Below are positions 36,912 to 45,653 of a stretch of 64,000 nt of DNA, piece after piece (within the stretch, counting starts at the first letter, position 1; every line of letters starts with the position of its first letter). The DNA lies in NCBI GenBank assembly GCA_963838375.1, contig CAWIQY010000012.1:27816-91815 (forward strand), written 5' to 3'. The notes beneath the pieces are model-generated. The model was not told the DNA's origin. It made no database searches and saw nothing but the letters and a program-made list of their open reading frames with translations. A program made the translations under genes and the position numbers. The stretch is from DVED01 sp963838375 (GTDB lineage Bacteria > Cyanobacteriota > Cyanobacteriia > Cyanobacteriales > Geitlerinemataceae).

Positions 36912-37448
36912 ATGAGCGAAGATCCGATCGTGCCATCCCAGTTACAGAGCCTAGAGAACCCTGATGAGAACTGTGACCCTAATGCTGGGTTAAGCCTGTG
37001 CGTGCGACAATTAGGGATCGAGACCATCGATCGACACCTGTTTCTCTGTGCCGACCCGACCCATGCCAAGTGTTGCGACAAAGCCACCAGTTTGGAAGTC
37101 TGGGATTATCTCAAGCGACGCCTCAAAGAACTGAAACTCGATCGTCCCCTAACCCAACGACCTAGCTGTATCTTCCGAACGAAAGCCAACTGTCTGCGAA
37201 TTTGCAGCCACGGACCGATTCTGGTCGTTTATCCCGATGGGGTTTGGTATCATAGTGTGACGCCGGGGATTATGGAAAGAATTATCCAAGAACACCTACT
37301 GGGCAACCAAATTGTGCGAGAATTTGCCTTTAGTATCCACCCGTTACCCCATCCCCAATCTCCGCTCTGCGTCGGACACGAGCCAATAGAACCCCAAACC
37401 CCACTACCCAATGAAAATATTGGGGAAGTCTCTTCACAATCTCCTTAA
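36912..37448 (+). CDS. (2Fe-2S) ferredoxin domain protein, thioredoxin-like fold
   Basis: This 178-residue protein contains a thioredoxin-like [2Fe-2S] ferredoxin domain of the type conserved in cyanobacteria. The cysteines are in LFLCADPTHAKCCD and RTKANCLRICSHGP, spaced like the cluster ligands of this family (C-x8-11-C then C-x3-C). The domain ends VWYHSVTPGIMERIIQEHLL. The C-terminal 35 residues are a proline-rich tail. The ATG at 36912 is chosen; an in-frame TTG sits 15 bases upstream. It is divergent from groES. It probably serves in electron transfer; the partner is unknown. Confidence 0.85.
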   Translation: MSEDPIVPSQLQSLENPDENCDPNAGLSLCVRQLGIETIDRHLFLCADPTHAKCCDKATSLEVWDYLKRRLKELKLDRPLTQRPSCIFRTKANCLRICSHGPILVVYPDGVWYHSVTPGIMERIIQEHLLGNQIVREFAFSIHPLPHPQSPLCVGHEPIEPQTPLPNENIGEVSSQSP

Positions 37449-37558
37449 ATTGGTACAAATTCAACCAGCCGGAGAGATTTCACGTCTATAATGGCAAGGT
37501 AAGCGGTTCCCAAAGCTATTGTATCTATTAATAGCGAACGTGCAGTGAGTAGCCCGTT

Positions 37559-38320
37559 ATGAAAACAACCAAAGCAGGTAGTCAGAAGCGATTGTTATTA
37601 ATTGATGACGATCCGAATTTAATTTTACTAGTCAAAGATTATCTGGAATTTCGCGGGTACGAGGTAATCGCTGCTGGCAACGGCATGGAAGCCTTGGATT
37701 CCCTGAAACAGAAACTTCCAGATTTAATCGTATGTGACGTGATGATGCCAGAAATGGATGGCTACACTTTTGTGCAGCATATCCGCGAAGACTCCCGGAC
37801 AAACTGGATTCCCGTTTTATTTCTCTCGGCGAAAGGTCAGAGTCAAGATCGGGTGAAGGGTTTGAACACCGGAGCCGATGTTTATATGAGCAAACCCTTT
37901 GAACCGGAAGAACTCGTGGCTCAGGTAGAATCTTTGCTGCGACAAACTTCTCGTATTCTGGAAGGAAAAGTAACGAAGGGCGAAAACGGTTCTAAATTGC
38001 GAGTGCGACCAAAAGTCGAACTCACGCTCACCGAGCAGAAGGTTGTGAATTGGGTGGCAAAAGGATTAGCAAATCGCGAAATTGCCATCGCCATGAATGT
38101 GAGCCAGCGAACCATAGAAAGTCATGTTTCTAATATGCTGGCAAAAACAGGTTTGCACAATCGGACAGAACTAGCTCGCTGGGCGATGAAACCCACGTGG
38201 TGTAAATTCGCACCGTGCTATCTCTATTTTGGGTGTGACAATCTAGTTGTATGTTCTCGGTGTTTTGAGGTTCGAGTTCGATCGAAAAATAACGAGAAAC
38301 TTGATGAAAAGACTAGATGA
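37559..38320 (+). CDS. LuxR/NarL-type response regulator
   Basis: This 253-residue DNA-binding response regulator has an N-terminal receiver domain (LLLIDDDPNLILLVKDYLEF, phospho-Asp in LIVCDVMMPEMDG, then LFLSAKG and the switch Lys in MSKPFEPEEL) and a LuxR-type helix-turn-helix (LTEQKVVNWVAKGLANREIA, VSQRTIESHVSNMLAKTGLH, RTELARWAM). Relatives usually stop shortly after RWA. Here about 40 more residues follow (PTWCKFAPCYLYFGCDN and on), Cys-rich and unlike the family, so the C-terminus may be a read-through caused by a single-base error near 38190. No kinase gene is adjacent. Confidence 0.88.
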   Translation: MKTTKAGSQKRLLLIDDDPNLILLVKDYLEFRGYEVIAAGNGMEALDSLKQKLPDLIVCDVMMPEMDGYTFVQHIREDSRTNWIPVLFLSAKGQSQDRVKGLNTGADVYMSKPFEPEELVAQVESLLRQTSRILEGKVTKGENGSKLRVRPKVELTLTEQKVVNWVAKGLANREIAIAMNVSQRTIESHVSNMLAKTGLHNRTELARWAMKPTWCKFAPCYLYFGCDNLVVCSRCFEVRVRSKNNEKLDEKTR

Positions 38321-38459
38321 TTCGGGGTATTTTTTGCCAAAATTTTATTTTATAAATCGATCGCCTTCGAGGTAACCATTAAGCTGATTGAATCGATTTC
38401 AGCTTATACTTTGGCGATCGAATCTTATTTTATAGATTAATTCTAGGTTTACTTTTTCT

Positions 38460-38981
38460 ATGGATTACGTGATGAACCGTCTTTCAATTTTTGTAGACGG
38501 GAACAATATGTTCTACGCCCAACAAAAAAATGGCTGGTTTTTCGATCCGAAACGGGTCTTGGAATATTTCCGAACGGAACAGCCGGGAATAACACTGATT
38601 AATGCTTTTTGGTATACCGGACTTAAAGATCCTCAAGATCAACGAGGCTTCCGCGACGCATTGATCAGTTTGGGGTATACCGTCCGCACCAAAATTCTCA
38701 AAGAGTATTACGACGATAATTCGGGTCGTTATTCCCAAAAAGCCAATTTAGATATCGAAATTGTGATCGATATGTTTAATACCGTCGAGCAATACGATCG
38801 AGTGGTTTTATTCAGTGGAGATGGAGATTTCGAGCGCGCGATCGAATTGTTGCGTTCCAAAAGCACCCACATCACTGTTGTGTCCACCGAAGGCATGATC
38901 GCTCGGGAACTGAGAAATGCCACCGATCGCTATATTGACTTGAATTTAATTCGTGACAAAATCGAAAAATTGGAATTGTAG
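38460..38981 (+). CDS. NYN domain (LabA/DUF88-like) protein
   Basis: This 173-residue protein has a PIN-like NYN domain. The start MNRLSIFVDGNNMFYAQQK (from an ATG at 38472; 38460 is the first ATG) carries the conserved Asp-Gly-Asn-Asn. Other acidic residues are in NLDIEIVIDMF and VVLFSGDGDFERAIELL, which together form the nuclease active site. The rest matches LabA-type proteins (VVSTEGMIARELRNATDRYIDL). LabA relates to circadian gene control in Synechococcus, but this protein is one of several LabA-like paralogs and probably a ribonuclease. It is a separate unit upstream of leuA. Confidence 0.88.
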   Translation: MDYVMNRLSIFVDGNNMFYAQQKNGWFFDPKRVLEYFRTEQPGITLINAFWYTGLKDPQDQRGFRDALISLGYTVRTKILKEYYDDNSGRYSQKANLDIEIVIDMFNTVEQYDRVVLFSGDGDFERAIELLRSKSTHITVVSTEGMIARELRNATDRYIDLNLIRDKIEKLEL

Positions 38982-39106
38982 CGGATATCCCCCAGGCAGG
39001 AGTCACGATAGAATAGAAGGCATCCTCATCGCCGATCGATCGGTTAATTGCTAGACCCGTCGAGATCGTCCCAAAACACAACCCCAACGTTCGAGGACAC
39101 TACATT

Positions 39107-40712
39107 ATGACAAACCATCAAAGCGATCGAATTCTCATTTTTGACACCACCCTGCGGGATGGAGAACAGTCCCCCGGTGCCGCTCTGAACGTGGATGAAA
39201 AGCTGACCATTGCTCGTCAATTGGCGCGACTGGGGGTTGATATCATTGAAGCCGGGTTTCCCTACAGTAGTCCCGGCGATTTTGAAGCCGTTGAGAAAAT
39301 TGCCGCAGCCGTAGGACCGAAGATCAACCGACGATTTGCGGTTTAGCCCGAGCCACTCGAAAAGACATCGCCGCCGCTGGAGAAGCGCTCAAACCCGCCG
39401 CCAATCGCCGGATTCACACTTTCTTGGCAACGTCGGATATTCACTTAGAGTATAAACTCCGTAAAACCCGAGCGGAAGTGTTAGCCATCGTCCCAGAAAT
39501 GGTGGCGTATGCCAAAACCTTTACCCAGGATGTGGAATTTTCCCCAGAAGATGCCGGACGTTCCGATCCAGAATTTTTGTATCAAGTCCTGGAAGCCGCG
39601 ATCGCAGCAGGCGCGACCACTGTTAATATTCCCGATACGGTCGGCTATACCACCCCTGCCGAATTTGGGGGCATCATTCGTGGGATAAAAGAAAACGTTC
39701 CCAATATCGATCGTGCCATCATCTCCGTTCACGGTCACAACGACCTCGGTTTAGCCGTTGCCAACTTCCTCGAAGCCGTGAAAAACGGGGCGCGACAACT
39801 CGAATGTACCATCAACGGTATCGGCGAACGGGCAGGCAATGCCGCCCTAGAAGAATTGGTGATGGCGCTGCACGTCCGGCGGCAGTATTTCAATCCCTTC
39901 TTGGGACGCCCCGTGGATTGTGAAGCACCGCTGACCCACATCGACACCCAACAAATCTATAAGACCTCCCGGATGGTATCGAGTTTAACCGGGATGTCCG
40001 TGCAACCCAATAAGGCGATCGTGGGAGCCAATGCCTTCGCCCACGAATCCGGCATTCACCAAGATGGCGTTCTCAAACACAAACTGACCTACGAAATCAT
40101 GGACGCCCAGTCCATCGGTTTGACAGAAAATCAGATCGTTCTAGGCAAGCTTTCCGGTCGCCATGCCTTTCAAACCCGGTTGCTGGAATTGGGATTTGAG
40201 TTGTCGGAAACCGAACTGAATAACGCTTTCCTCAAATTCAAAACCTTTGCCGACAAGAAGAAAGAAATCACCGATTGGGATTTAGAATCGATCGTCAAAG
40301 ATGAGATTCAGCAACCCCCAGAACTGTTCCGGTTGGAATTGGTGCAGGTGGCAAGCGGGAATAACGCCCGTCCCACAGCCACCGTCACGCTGCGGACACC
40401 CGATGGGGAAGAACTCACCGATGCAGCGATCGGCACCGGCCCGTGGATGCAGTTTACCGGGCGATTAACCGCGTCGTCAACGTCCCCAACGAGTTGATCG
40501 AATTCTCCGTGCAGTCAGTGACAGCCGGAATTGACGCCCTCGGGGAAGTAACCATTCGCCTGCGACATGAAAACCGCATCTTTTCCGGTCATGCCGCTAA
40601 TACTGACATTATTGTGGCTTCGGCTCATGCTTACATCAATGCTCTGAACCGATTATACGCGGCACTGCAACAAGAGTCGGGCGAAACAATTCCGACTCCG
40701 GTAACGGTGTAA
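39107..40712 (+). CDS. leuA: 2-isopropylmalate synthase (two frameshifts)
   Basis: This enzyme condenses acetyl-CoA with 2-ketoisovalerate in leucine synthesis. It is read in three pieces: 39107-39346 (opening DRILIFDTTLRDGEQSPGAA), 39347-40490 (CGLARATRKDIAAAGEAL; VHGHNDLGLAVANFLEAV metal site; GIGERAGNAALEELVMAL; regulatory domain start), and 40443-40712 (VYRAINRVVNVPNELIEFSV; the C-terminal LeuA dimer domain). Each junction is mended by one G: CCGGAAGAT instead of CCGAAGAT near 39325 and CCGGTGGAT instead of CCGTGGAT near 40443. The corrected protein is 535 residues, the normal family length. Two breaks in one essential gene strongly point to homopolymer sequencing errors. Confidence 0.95.
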
Positions 40713-40808
40713 TCTGCGGATGGGGAACCCCAAGGTGGTGCGTTCAGGTGTCACCTCGATCGTTTTTGCTGGCCAGACCGTATTGGCGCAAACACCCACC
40801 CTACCACT

Positions 40809-40862
40809 CGAACCCGACGATCGATCGTCGGGTTCGATGCTAATACAATTCGATCGAATTGT
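40809..40862. repeat. Two adjacent perfect palindromes centred on GATC
   Basis: The first palindrome runs 40809-40836 (half-site CGAACCCGACGATC) and the second 40845-40862 (half-site ACAATTCGA, centre CGATCG). Both are perfect. They lie 97 bases after leuA, so the first could fold as a terminator stem with no loop, or both may be HIP1-derived. No T-run follows the first. Confidence 0.65.
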
Positions 40863-40888
40863 GCTGGCTGGGAATGGGCTGCAAGGCT

Positions 40889-41113
40889 CTAACTCTTGAC
40901 CCGTTTCGGCGAATTTTGAAGTTCGTCAGGCGGTTTTTTTTGCAGTACCCAATCGAGATACAACACCAAGATTTGCAGTTTGACGAATCGGGCGGTGCCT
41001 TGGAGATGGGCGTCGCGCAGCACCCACTGCCAAAACTTGGCAAGCAAAATGCCCAGGACGATTTCGCTAGATTTGTCTAGAATGAGCACAAATAAGGGAA
41101 AAATGACGTTCAT
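40889..41113 (-). CDS. Hypothetical small protein with one hydrophobic helix
   Basis: This 74-residue reading frame starts MNVIFPLFVLILDKSSEIVL and continues with hydrophobic and basic blocks (GILLAKFWQWVLRD; LQILVLYLDWVLQKKPPDEL). It has a plausible membrane segment and no competing frame. It is not recognised. Coding cannot be confirmed without homologues, and it may be chance in the leuA-NACHT gap. Confidence 0.35.
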   Translation of the reverse strand: MNVIFPLFVLILDKSSEIVLGILLAKFWQWVLRDAHLQGTARFVKLQILVLYLDWVLQKKPPDELQNSPKRVKS

Positions 41114-41270
41114 TGGGGTTGCAAATTAACGACATCTTTACTGTCGCAAGTGCATTTGAGAGATAACGATCGAACATAGACTGACACGGCCTAACATCGG
41201 CTAACATCAGTGAAAAGTAGATAAAAATCTGGTGTTGTAGGGCGAAATGTCTTCGTGCTGAGAATTGTTA

Positions 41271-41368
41271 GCCCTCACCCTAAATCCCTCTCCCAAAAAA
41301 GGAGAGGGACTTTGAATATCTAGCTCCCCTTCTCCCAAGCTTGGGAGAAGGGGTTGGGGGATGAGGGC
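41271..41368. repeat. Cyanobacterial CCCTCACCC/GATGAGGGC palindromic repeat element
   Basis: Outer ends GCCCTCACCC and GGGGATGAGGGC are inverted. Inside are two hairpins: CCCTCTCC (41286-41293) with GGAGAGGG (41301-41308), and a 28-base perfect palindrome at 41326-41353 with half-site CCCCTTCTCCCAAG. It looks like a dispersed MITE-type element and lies just before the NACHT remnant, whose reading frame runs through its right end. Confidence 0.75.
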
Positions 41369-41428
41369 AAAGTTTTGCCAGTCAACCAATCGCCAGCCTC
41401 AGTAACAACTCCAACTCTCCCCCCACAG

Positions 41429-42596
41429 ATGAAACTTTTACCTCGCGAATTTCTCGAAAAAATTGCCAGTGTTTACGATTTGTCTCCCGAACAGCGAGAA
41501 GCTTTTGTCGAAAAATGTAGTACCCAAAAAAGCGAACAACAGATTGCTGAAAATTTCCTCTACATCACTCGCGGCACTTTTCGCACTCGGATGAGTGGGG
41601 TGTACAAAAAGTTCAATATTGGCGGAATCGTACCGGGAAAAGCCCGGAAACTACACGATTTGTTACTTCGGGAATATGAGAAGGAACATCCGGTATCTGT
41701 GGGCAATTCAGCACAAATCGACGCGACCATTGCAGAGCGAGTCCGATCGATTCGCAAGGCAGTACGCGACAACATCCAGCAAGAATGCGGCACGATGCGG
41801 GTGCTGGATATGACCCAACCCATCGGTTTGGGCAAGATTTACAGCGGCTTCCGCTGTTACGAGGTACAGTAGCAGCAATGAGTCGTTTTTGGGAGACTGC
41901 GTTCCCGTTTTCGTGCCGCTCAAGCCATTTGCGGAAACGCCAGACCAGCCGGGATTGCTGAAGTTTATCGTCCAAACGTGGCAAGTGTTGAATGCGGGTC
42001 GGGCATTAGTGCTGTTGGATGGGTTGGACGAAGTAGCAGAAGCGCATGGCGATCGCATTCTCCAAGAAATTCAAACCTTTTCCCAGCAATTCCACGCCTG
42101 TCATTTCGTCGTCACCTGTCGCATCGCGGCGCAGGACTATACCTTCACGCAATTTACCGAAGTGGAAGTTGCCCCCTTCGACGACGACCAAATTCGCACC
42201 TTTGCAACGCAATGGTTCGCCAGCAAAAATCTGGACTTTACCGCAGATTTCCTCGGGCAATTGCAAGACAACCCCCGCATTGGGGAACTGGCAACCAATC
42301 CCCTGCTGCTGACGCTGCTGTGCTTGGAATTTGAGGATTCGGGGGACTTTCCCGCAGACCGGGCGCAACTGTACCAACGCGCCGTAACGACGCTGCTGCG
42401 CAAGTGGGACAGCAAGCGCCAGATTCGACGCCAGCAAGTGTACCAGCAACTTTCGGTTCCTCGCAAAGAGGATATGTTCAGTAATCAGTTTCCCCTACGT
42501 AAGGGCAGTACATTTCCCTCATTCTTCTGTTGCTTTACGAGTTTTGGCACTAGACTATTGCTGAGCCTCAACCGAGTAGCCACTAGACGAAATTGA
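41429..42596 (+). pseudogene. Decayed NACHT-NTPase gene
   Basis: The first frame (41429-41872) holds the N-terminal HTH-like region (FLEKIASVYDLSPEQREAFVE, ITRGTFRTRMSGVYKKF) and the linker up to MRVLDMTQPIGLGKIYSG. The second frame (about 41874 on) resumes with ESFLGDCVPVFVPLKPFAET, Walker B RALVLLDGLDEVAE, the VTCRIAAQDYTF sensor and NPLLLTLLCLEFE. The P-loop between them (about 80 residues) is deleted, and the frame ends in unrelated residues after QVYQQLSVPRKED. With no Walker A it cannot bind ATP in the usual way. NACHT proteins with such N-terminal HTH domains are probable defence (NLR-like) NTPases; this one is dead. Confidence 0.8.
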
Positions 42597-42754
42597 TACC
42601 TTTTCTATCAAATGTGTCGTCACTATTCTTTTGCGAAAATCGAGGGAATAGGCTTTCATTAGCTGTGAGGGAGTCAGGGGAGTTTCTTCTGAACGAGAGA
42701 ACCTCTTTACAGCGGGAACGCTGGATGTTCAGTAATCAGTAATCAGGGAAAAGT

Positions 42755-43756
42755 TTAGTCAAAATGCTGAAAACCCCGATCGAGGCTGAGCCTTAGATCG
42801 GGATTAGTGTGGTTGGTGTGTGTAAGTAAGACGTTGGGTTCGGGGGTAATTGTTCCCACGATCGCCGCTGAATTTCCCAACCGCTGGACGAATTCCTCCG
42901 CGAGTTCCCTCGGCAGACACAACACCAGTTCAAAGTCTTCCCCGCCGTACAGCGTCCATTCGATCGATCGTTCTAGTGAGACGATTTGCGTCAAAACTGG
43001 GGGAATGGGAAGGAGAGATCCATCGAGTTTTGCTCCAACTTGGCTAGCGCGGCAAATTTGTAAGACGGCATCGGCAAGTCCATCGCTGCTATCCATCCCG
43101 GCGATCGAAATTGAGGAATCAACCATTTCCCACAAAATTGGTAAGACATCGAAGCGAGGTTGGGGGCGTTGATGGGCGCGAATTAAGGCATTTCGATCGC
43201 GATCGTTCAAACTTTGCCCAAACTCCGGATGTAGCAACAATTCTAACCCCGCCCGAGATGCCCCGTGAACCCCCGTCACCACGATCGCATCTCCCGGTTT
43301 AGCGGCATTGCGGCGGATAGTGCGATCGGGTTGAGCTTGCCCAAAAGCAGTGATGGCAACGGTTCTGATAGAAGAGCGGCAGATATCGCCGCCAACAATT
43401 TCTGTACAGTACTGCTCAAGGCACTCCGTCATCCCACAATACAGTTCCTCCACCCAATCCACGGGGGTATCGCCCGAAAGTCCTAATGCAACGGTGATGG
43501 CAACCGGAGTCGCACCCATTGCCGCTAAGTCGGACAAGTTCGCCGCTGCCGCCCGCCAACCGACATCCGCCGCAGAAGTGGTACGATCGCTGAAATGGAC
43601 GCCATCGACGAGCATATCGGTGGTGATGACCAAAGATCGATCGGTTTGCAGGGCTAAAACAGCGGCATCGTCTCCCACCACCGCCGCCGGACAAAAACGC
43701 TGCACGCGCTGCAACAGACCTTGTTCGCCGATGTCTTTAACAAACTGAGGATTCAT
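42755..43756 (-). CDS. thiL: Thiamine-monophosphate kinase
   Basis: This 333-residue enzyme phosphorylates thiamine monophosphate to thiamine diphosphate. Motifs are VVGDDAAVLALQTDRSLVIT near the N-terminus (acidic Mg-binding), DMLVDGVHFSDRTTSAADVGWRAAAANLSDLAAMG, IVGGDICRS, ITAFGQA, AGMDSSDGLADAVLQICRAS and LYGGEDFELVLCLP. The order and length match the family. There are no other thiamine genes nearby and no TPP riboswitch was recognised upstream. It follows the decayed NACHT gene, with a 158-base gap in between. Confidence 0.95.
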   Translation of the reverse strand: MNPQFVKDIGEQGLLQRVQRFCPAAVVGDDAAVLALQTDRSLVITTDMLVDGVHFSDRTTSAADVGWRAAAANLSDLAAMGATPVAITVALGLSGDTPVDWVEELYCGMTECLEQYCTEIVGGDICRSSIRTVAITAFGQAQPDRTIRRNAAKPGDAIVVTGVHGASRAGLELLLHPEFGQSLNDRDRNALIRAHQRPQPRFDVLPILWEMVDSSISIAGMDSSDGLADAVLQICRASQVGAKLDGSLLPIPPVLTQIVSLERSIEWTLYGGEDFELVLCLPRELAEEFVQRLGNSAAIVGTITPEPNVLLTHTNHTNPDLRLSLDRGFQHFD

Positions 43757-43824
43757 GGGAGAGGCTAAACATTCGATCGATTATTGCAAATACTTCACTC
43801 ACAGTGCTTTTGACAAACATACTA

Positions 43825-45348
43825 TCATCGCTGCGGTGGTGTAGCGGCTGTTTTTTTAGGCTTCGGCAGCGTCTTGTCGCTGTAGGTAAAAGGCAGCCCT
43901 CCTTTTTCTAATCTCTCCTCCAACCATTCGGGTTTCTCGCTAAATTCGATCGACATCGTACCATCGGGTGCAACGCCATACACCCATTTTGCCCCAGGAC
44001 AAATCGACGATTCCATGTCGGGAACCGAGGGTAGCCATTTCCCTTCTGTAGCTGCCAAAGCTTTAACTTGTAATATTTTTTGCGTCAGTTCCAAGTCCAG
44101 CATAGCCTTAGATGACTTACTGAATTGGTTGGATAAATGGCTTCGATCGAATCCCCAACCTGGCCAACCCCTGTAATTCCAACCTGCGACATCATCGATC
44201 TCAACTGCATCCGAGGCACAAATATTGTGCTGGCGAGATGTGACAACAGATTTTTGCCGGACTCGATAAGTATCGATCGCAGAAAAGCGCACATACGGTT
44301 TCATGACTGGCTTCAGCCCAAAAATTGCATTCGATAAAGTCCAGCCGGAAATGCTATCTTTTAAGGAGATATCTTCTCCCGGTATTATATAGAGTACCAT
44401 TAAGCTAAAAACACCAAAGTTAGAAATTTCTAATGATTCTGAGAGCGAAGACCATACTTCTTCGATATCAGACTTGGCATTCTTTTTCCAAATAAAATGC
44501 TGCCAAAAGTTAAAATCATACAAAGCTTCTCCTTGCAAAGAGGGCAATGTCGATTCTCGGTAATCTCGTTCTCGTAAACGCTGCTGCCACTGTACCGGAA
44601 GGTTATCAATTTTTCGCATCACCCCAGCTTGATACTTACTGACAATCAAAGCCACAAGTTGACCGATCAATTGAGGACTTTCCGTCAACGACTGGTTAAA
44701 TTTCCAGGAAACTTCCAGCATTTCGGCGGCGGCATCCATCTGACCTTGACGGTATTTTTCGAGAGTATCCAGTGCTAATATTTTTTGAAGACTAGCCAAC
44801 CAGGCATAACTGGATAGGGGACTTGTCGGATCTCCTTCCAAAATGTAGTCAATATCTGTTCCCCAGTGCGGCACTTCATTCGTTAAAACGTGCTGGCGAA
44901 TTTCGGCTAAAACGGTTTGTTTGGAGGCGAGATAGCGCTGTAATTTCTCTGACGGTGGATCGATAGTGTCGTTCGGTTTGGCAATCTGAACCCCTAGGTA
45001 ATCTCCAAGTTCTTCTTGAATGTCTTCAAATGCTTTCTTATCGACTTCTGAAGGGGAAAAATCCCCTAAAAATTTGCTTTTGCTCTCTACCGGATCGTAA
45101 ATTACTCCTGAATTTATCCCCAATTTAGCCATCAACTCCGCCAGTTTCAACGCCGAATCATTCGGTTCTGTTTTCGGGAACTGTTGAGAGAATGCTGCCA
45201 AATCTTGTTCAATTTCTTGTTCCTTTCGAGAGGCAAGCCAGTTGCCGCCAACTATCCAGATTGCCAAAATTCCCGCTAATCCCATCGCCGATCGACCCAG
45301 GAGTTTGAGGAACTTCTTCCCTTTTGGAGATGGAGATCGATCGTCCAT
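43825..45348 (-). CDS. Unknown membrane-anchored protein
   Basis: This 507-residue protein was not recognised. After a basic N-terminus (SPSPKGKKFLKLLGR) comes one membrane helix (AMGLAGILAIWIVGGNWLAS, about 21-40), so most of the chain is probably periplasmic. The body is mainly helical, with segments such as EIEQDLAAFSQQFPKTEP and WLASLQKILALDTLEKYRQG. The final third has aromatic and Gly-rich blocks (DDVAGWNYRGWPGWGFDRSH; PDMESSICPGAKWVYGVAPD). It ends in a basic tail. Similar proteins may be cyanobacterial, but nothing about function can be inferred. A MITE and a hairpin lie upstream. Confidence 0.75.
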   Translation of the reverse strand: MDDRSPSPKGKKFLKLLGRSAMGLAGILAIWIVGGNWLASRKEQEIEQDLAAFSQQFPKTEPNDSALKLAELMAKLGINSGVIYDPVESKSKFLGDFSPSEVDKKAFEDIQEELGDYLGVQIAKPNDTIDPPSEKLQRYLASKQTVLAEIRQHVLTNEVPHWGTDIDYILEGDPTSPLSSYAWLASLQKILALDTLEKYRQGQMDAAAEMLEVSWKFNQSLTESPQLIGQLVALIVSKYQAGVMRKIDNLPVQWQQRLRERDYRESTLPSLQGEALYDFNFWQHFIWKKNAKSDIEEVWSSLSESLEISNFGVFSLMVLYIIPGEDISLKDSISGWTLSNAIFGLKPVMKPYVRFSAIDTYRVRQKSVVTSRQHNICASDAVEIDDVAGWNYRGWPGWGFDRSHLSNQFSKSSKAMLDLELTQKILQVKALAATEGKWLPSVPDMESSICPGAKWVYGVAPDGTMSIEFSEKPEWLEERLEKGGLPFTYSDKTLPKPKKTAATPPQR

Positions 45349-45514
45349 GAATTCTTCCTTGGCAACATCAGTCTGAGATACTCAGAACCAGAATTCTCTG
45401 TGCCGTATTTTGTTATGAATTTGCGCTATTTGTCAACTTTTAAATATTAAATCTTGTTAAAAGGATCGGGTATATCGGCAATTTTAAGGCTTGAGATTGG
45501 CAACTCGTATATTC

Positions 45515-45607
45515 TTAGGACTTACGCAACGACTCCAGACACAGGGGCAACCACGGGGGGATTGCCCCTACAAAGCACCATATATGGCGGCTCTGCGTAA
45601 GTCCTAA
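45515..45607. mobile_element. MITE-like element with 14-bp terminal inverted repeats
   Basis: TTAGGACTTACGCA (45515-45528) and TGCGTAAGTCCTAA (45594-45607) are perfect terminal inverted repeats bounding a 93-base element with an internal stem (GGGGCAA ... TTGCCCC). Flanking TTC on both sides could be a 3-base target duplication. No transposase is encoded. Related miniature elements with this terminus are common in cyanobacteria. Confidence 0.75.
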
Positions 45608-45613
45608 TTCTGT

Positions 45614-45646
45614 AGAAGTCGGAGTTCTTAAAGAACCCCGACTTCT
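45614..45646 (-). terminator. Hairpin after the GST gene
   Basis: AGAAGTCGGAGTTCTT and AAGAACCCCGACTTCT pair with one mismatch around a single base. It lies 8 bases beyond the GST stop (reading the minus strand) and is probably a terminator. It is immediately adjacent to the MITE-like element. Confidence 0.6.
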
Positions 45647-45653
45647 GAAGATC

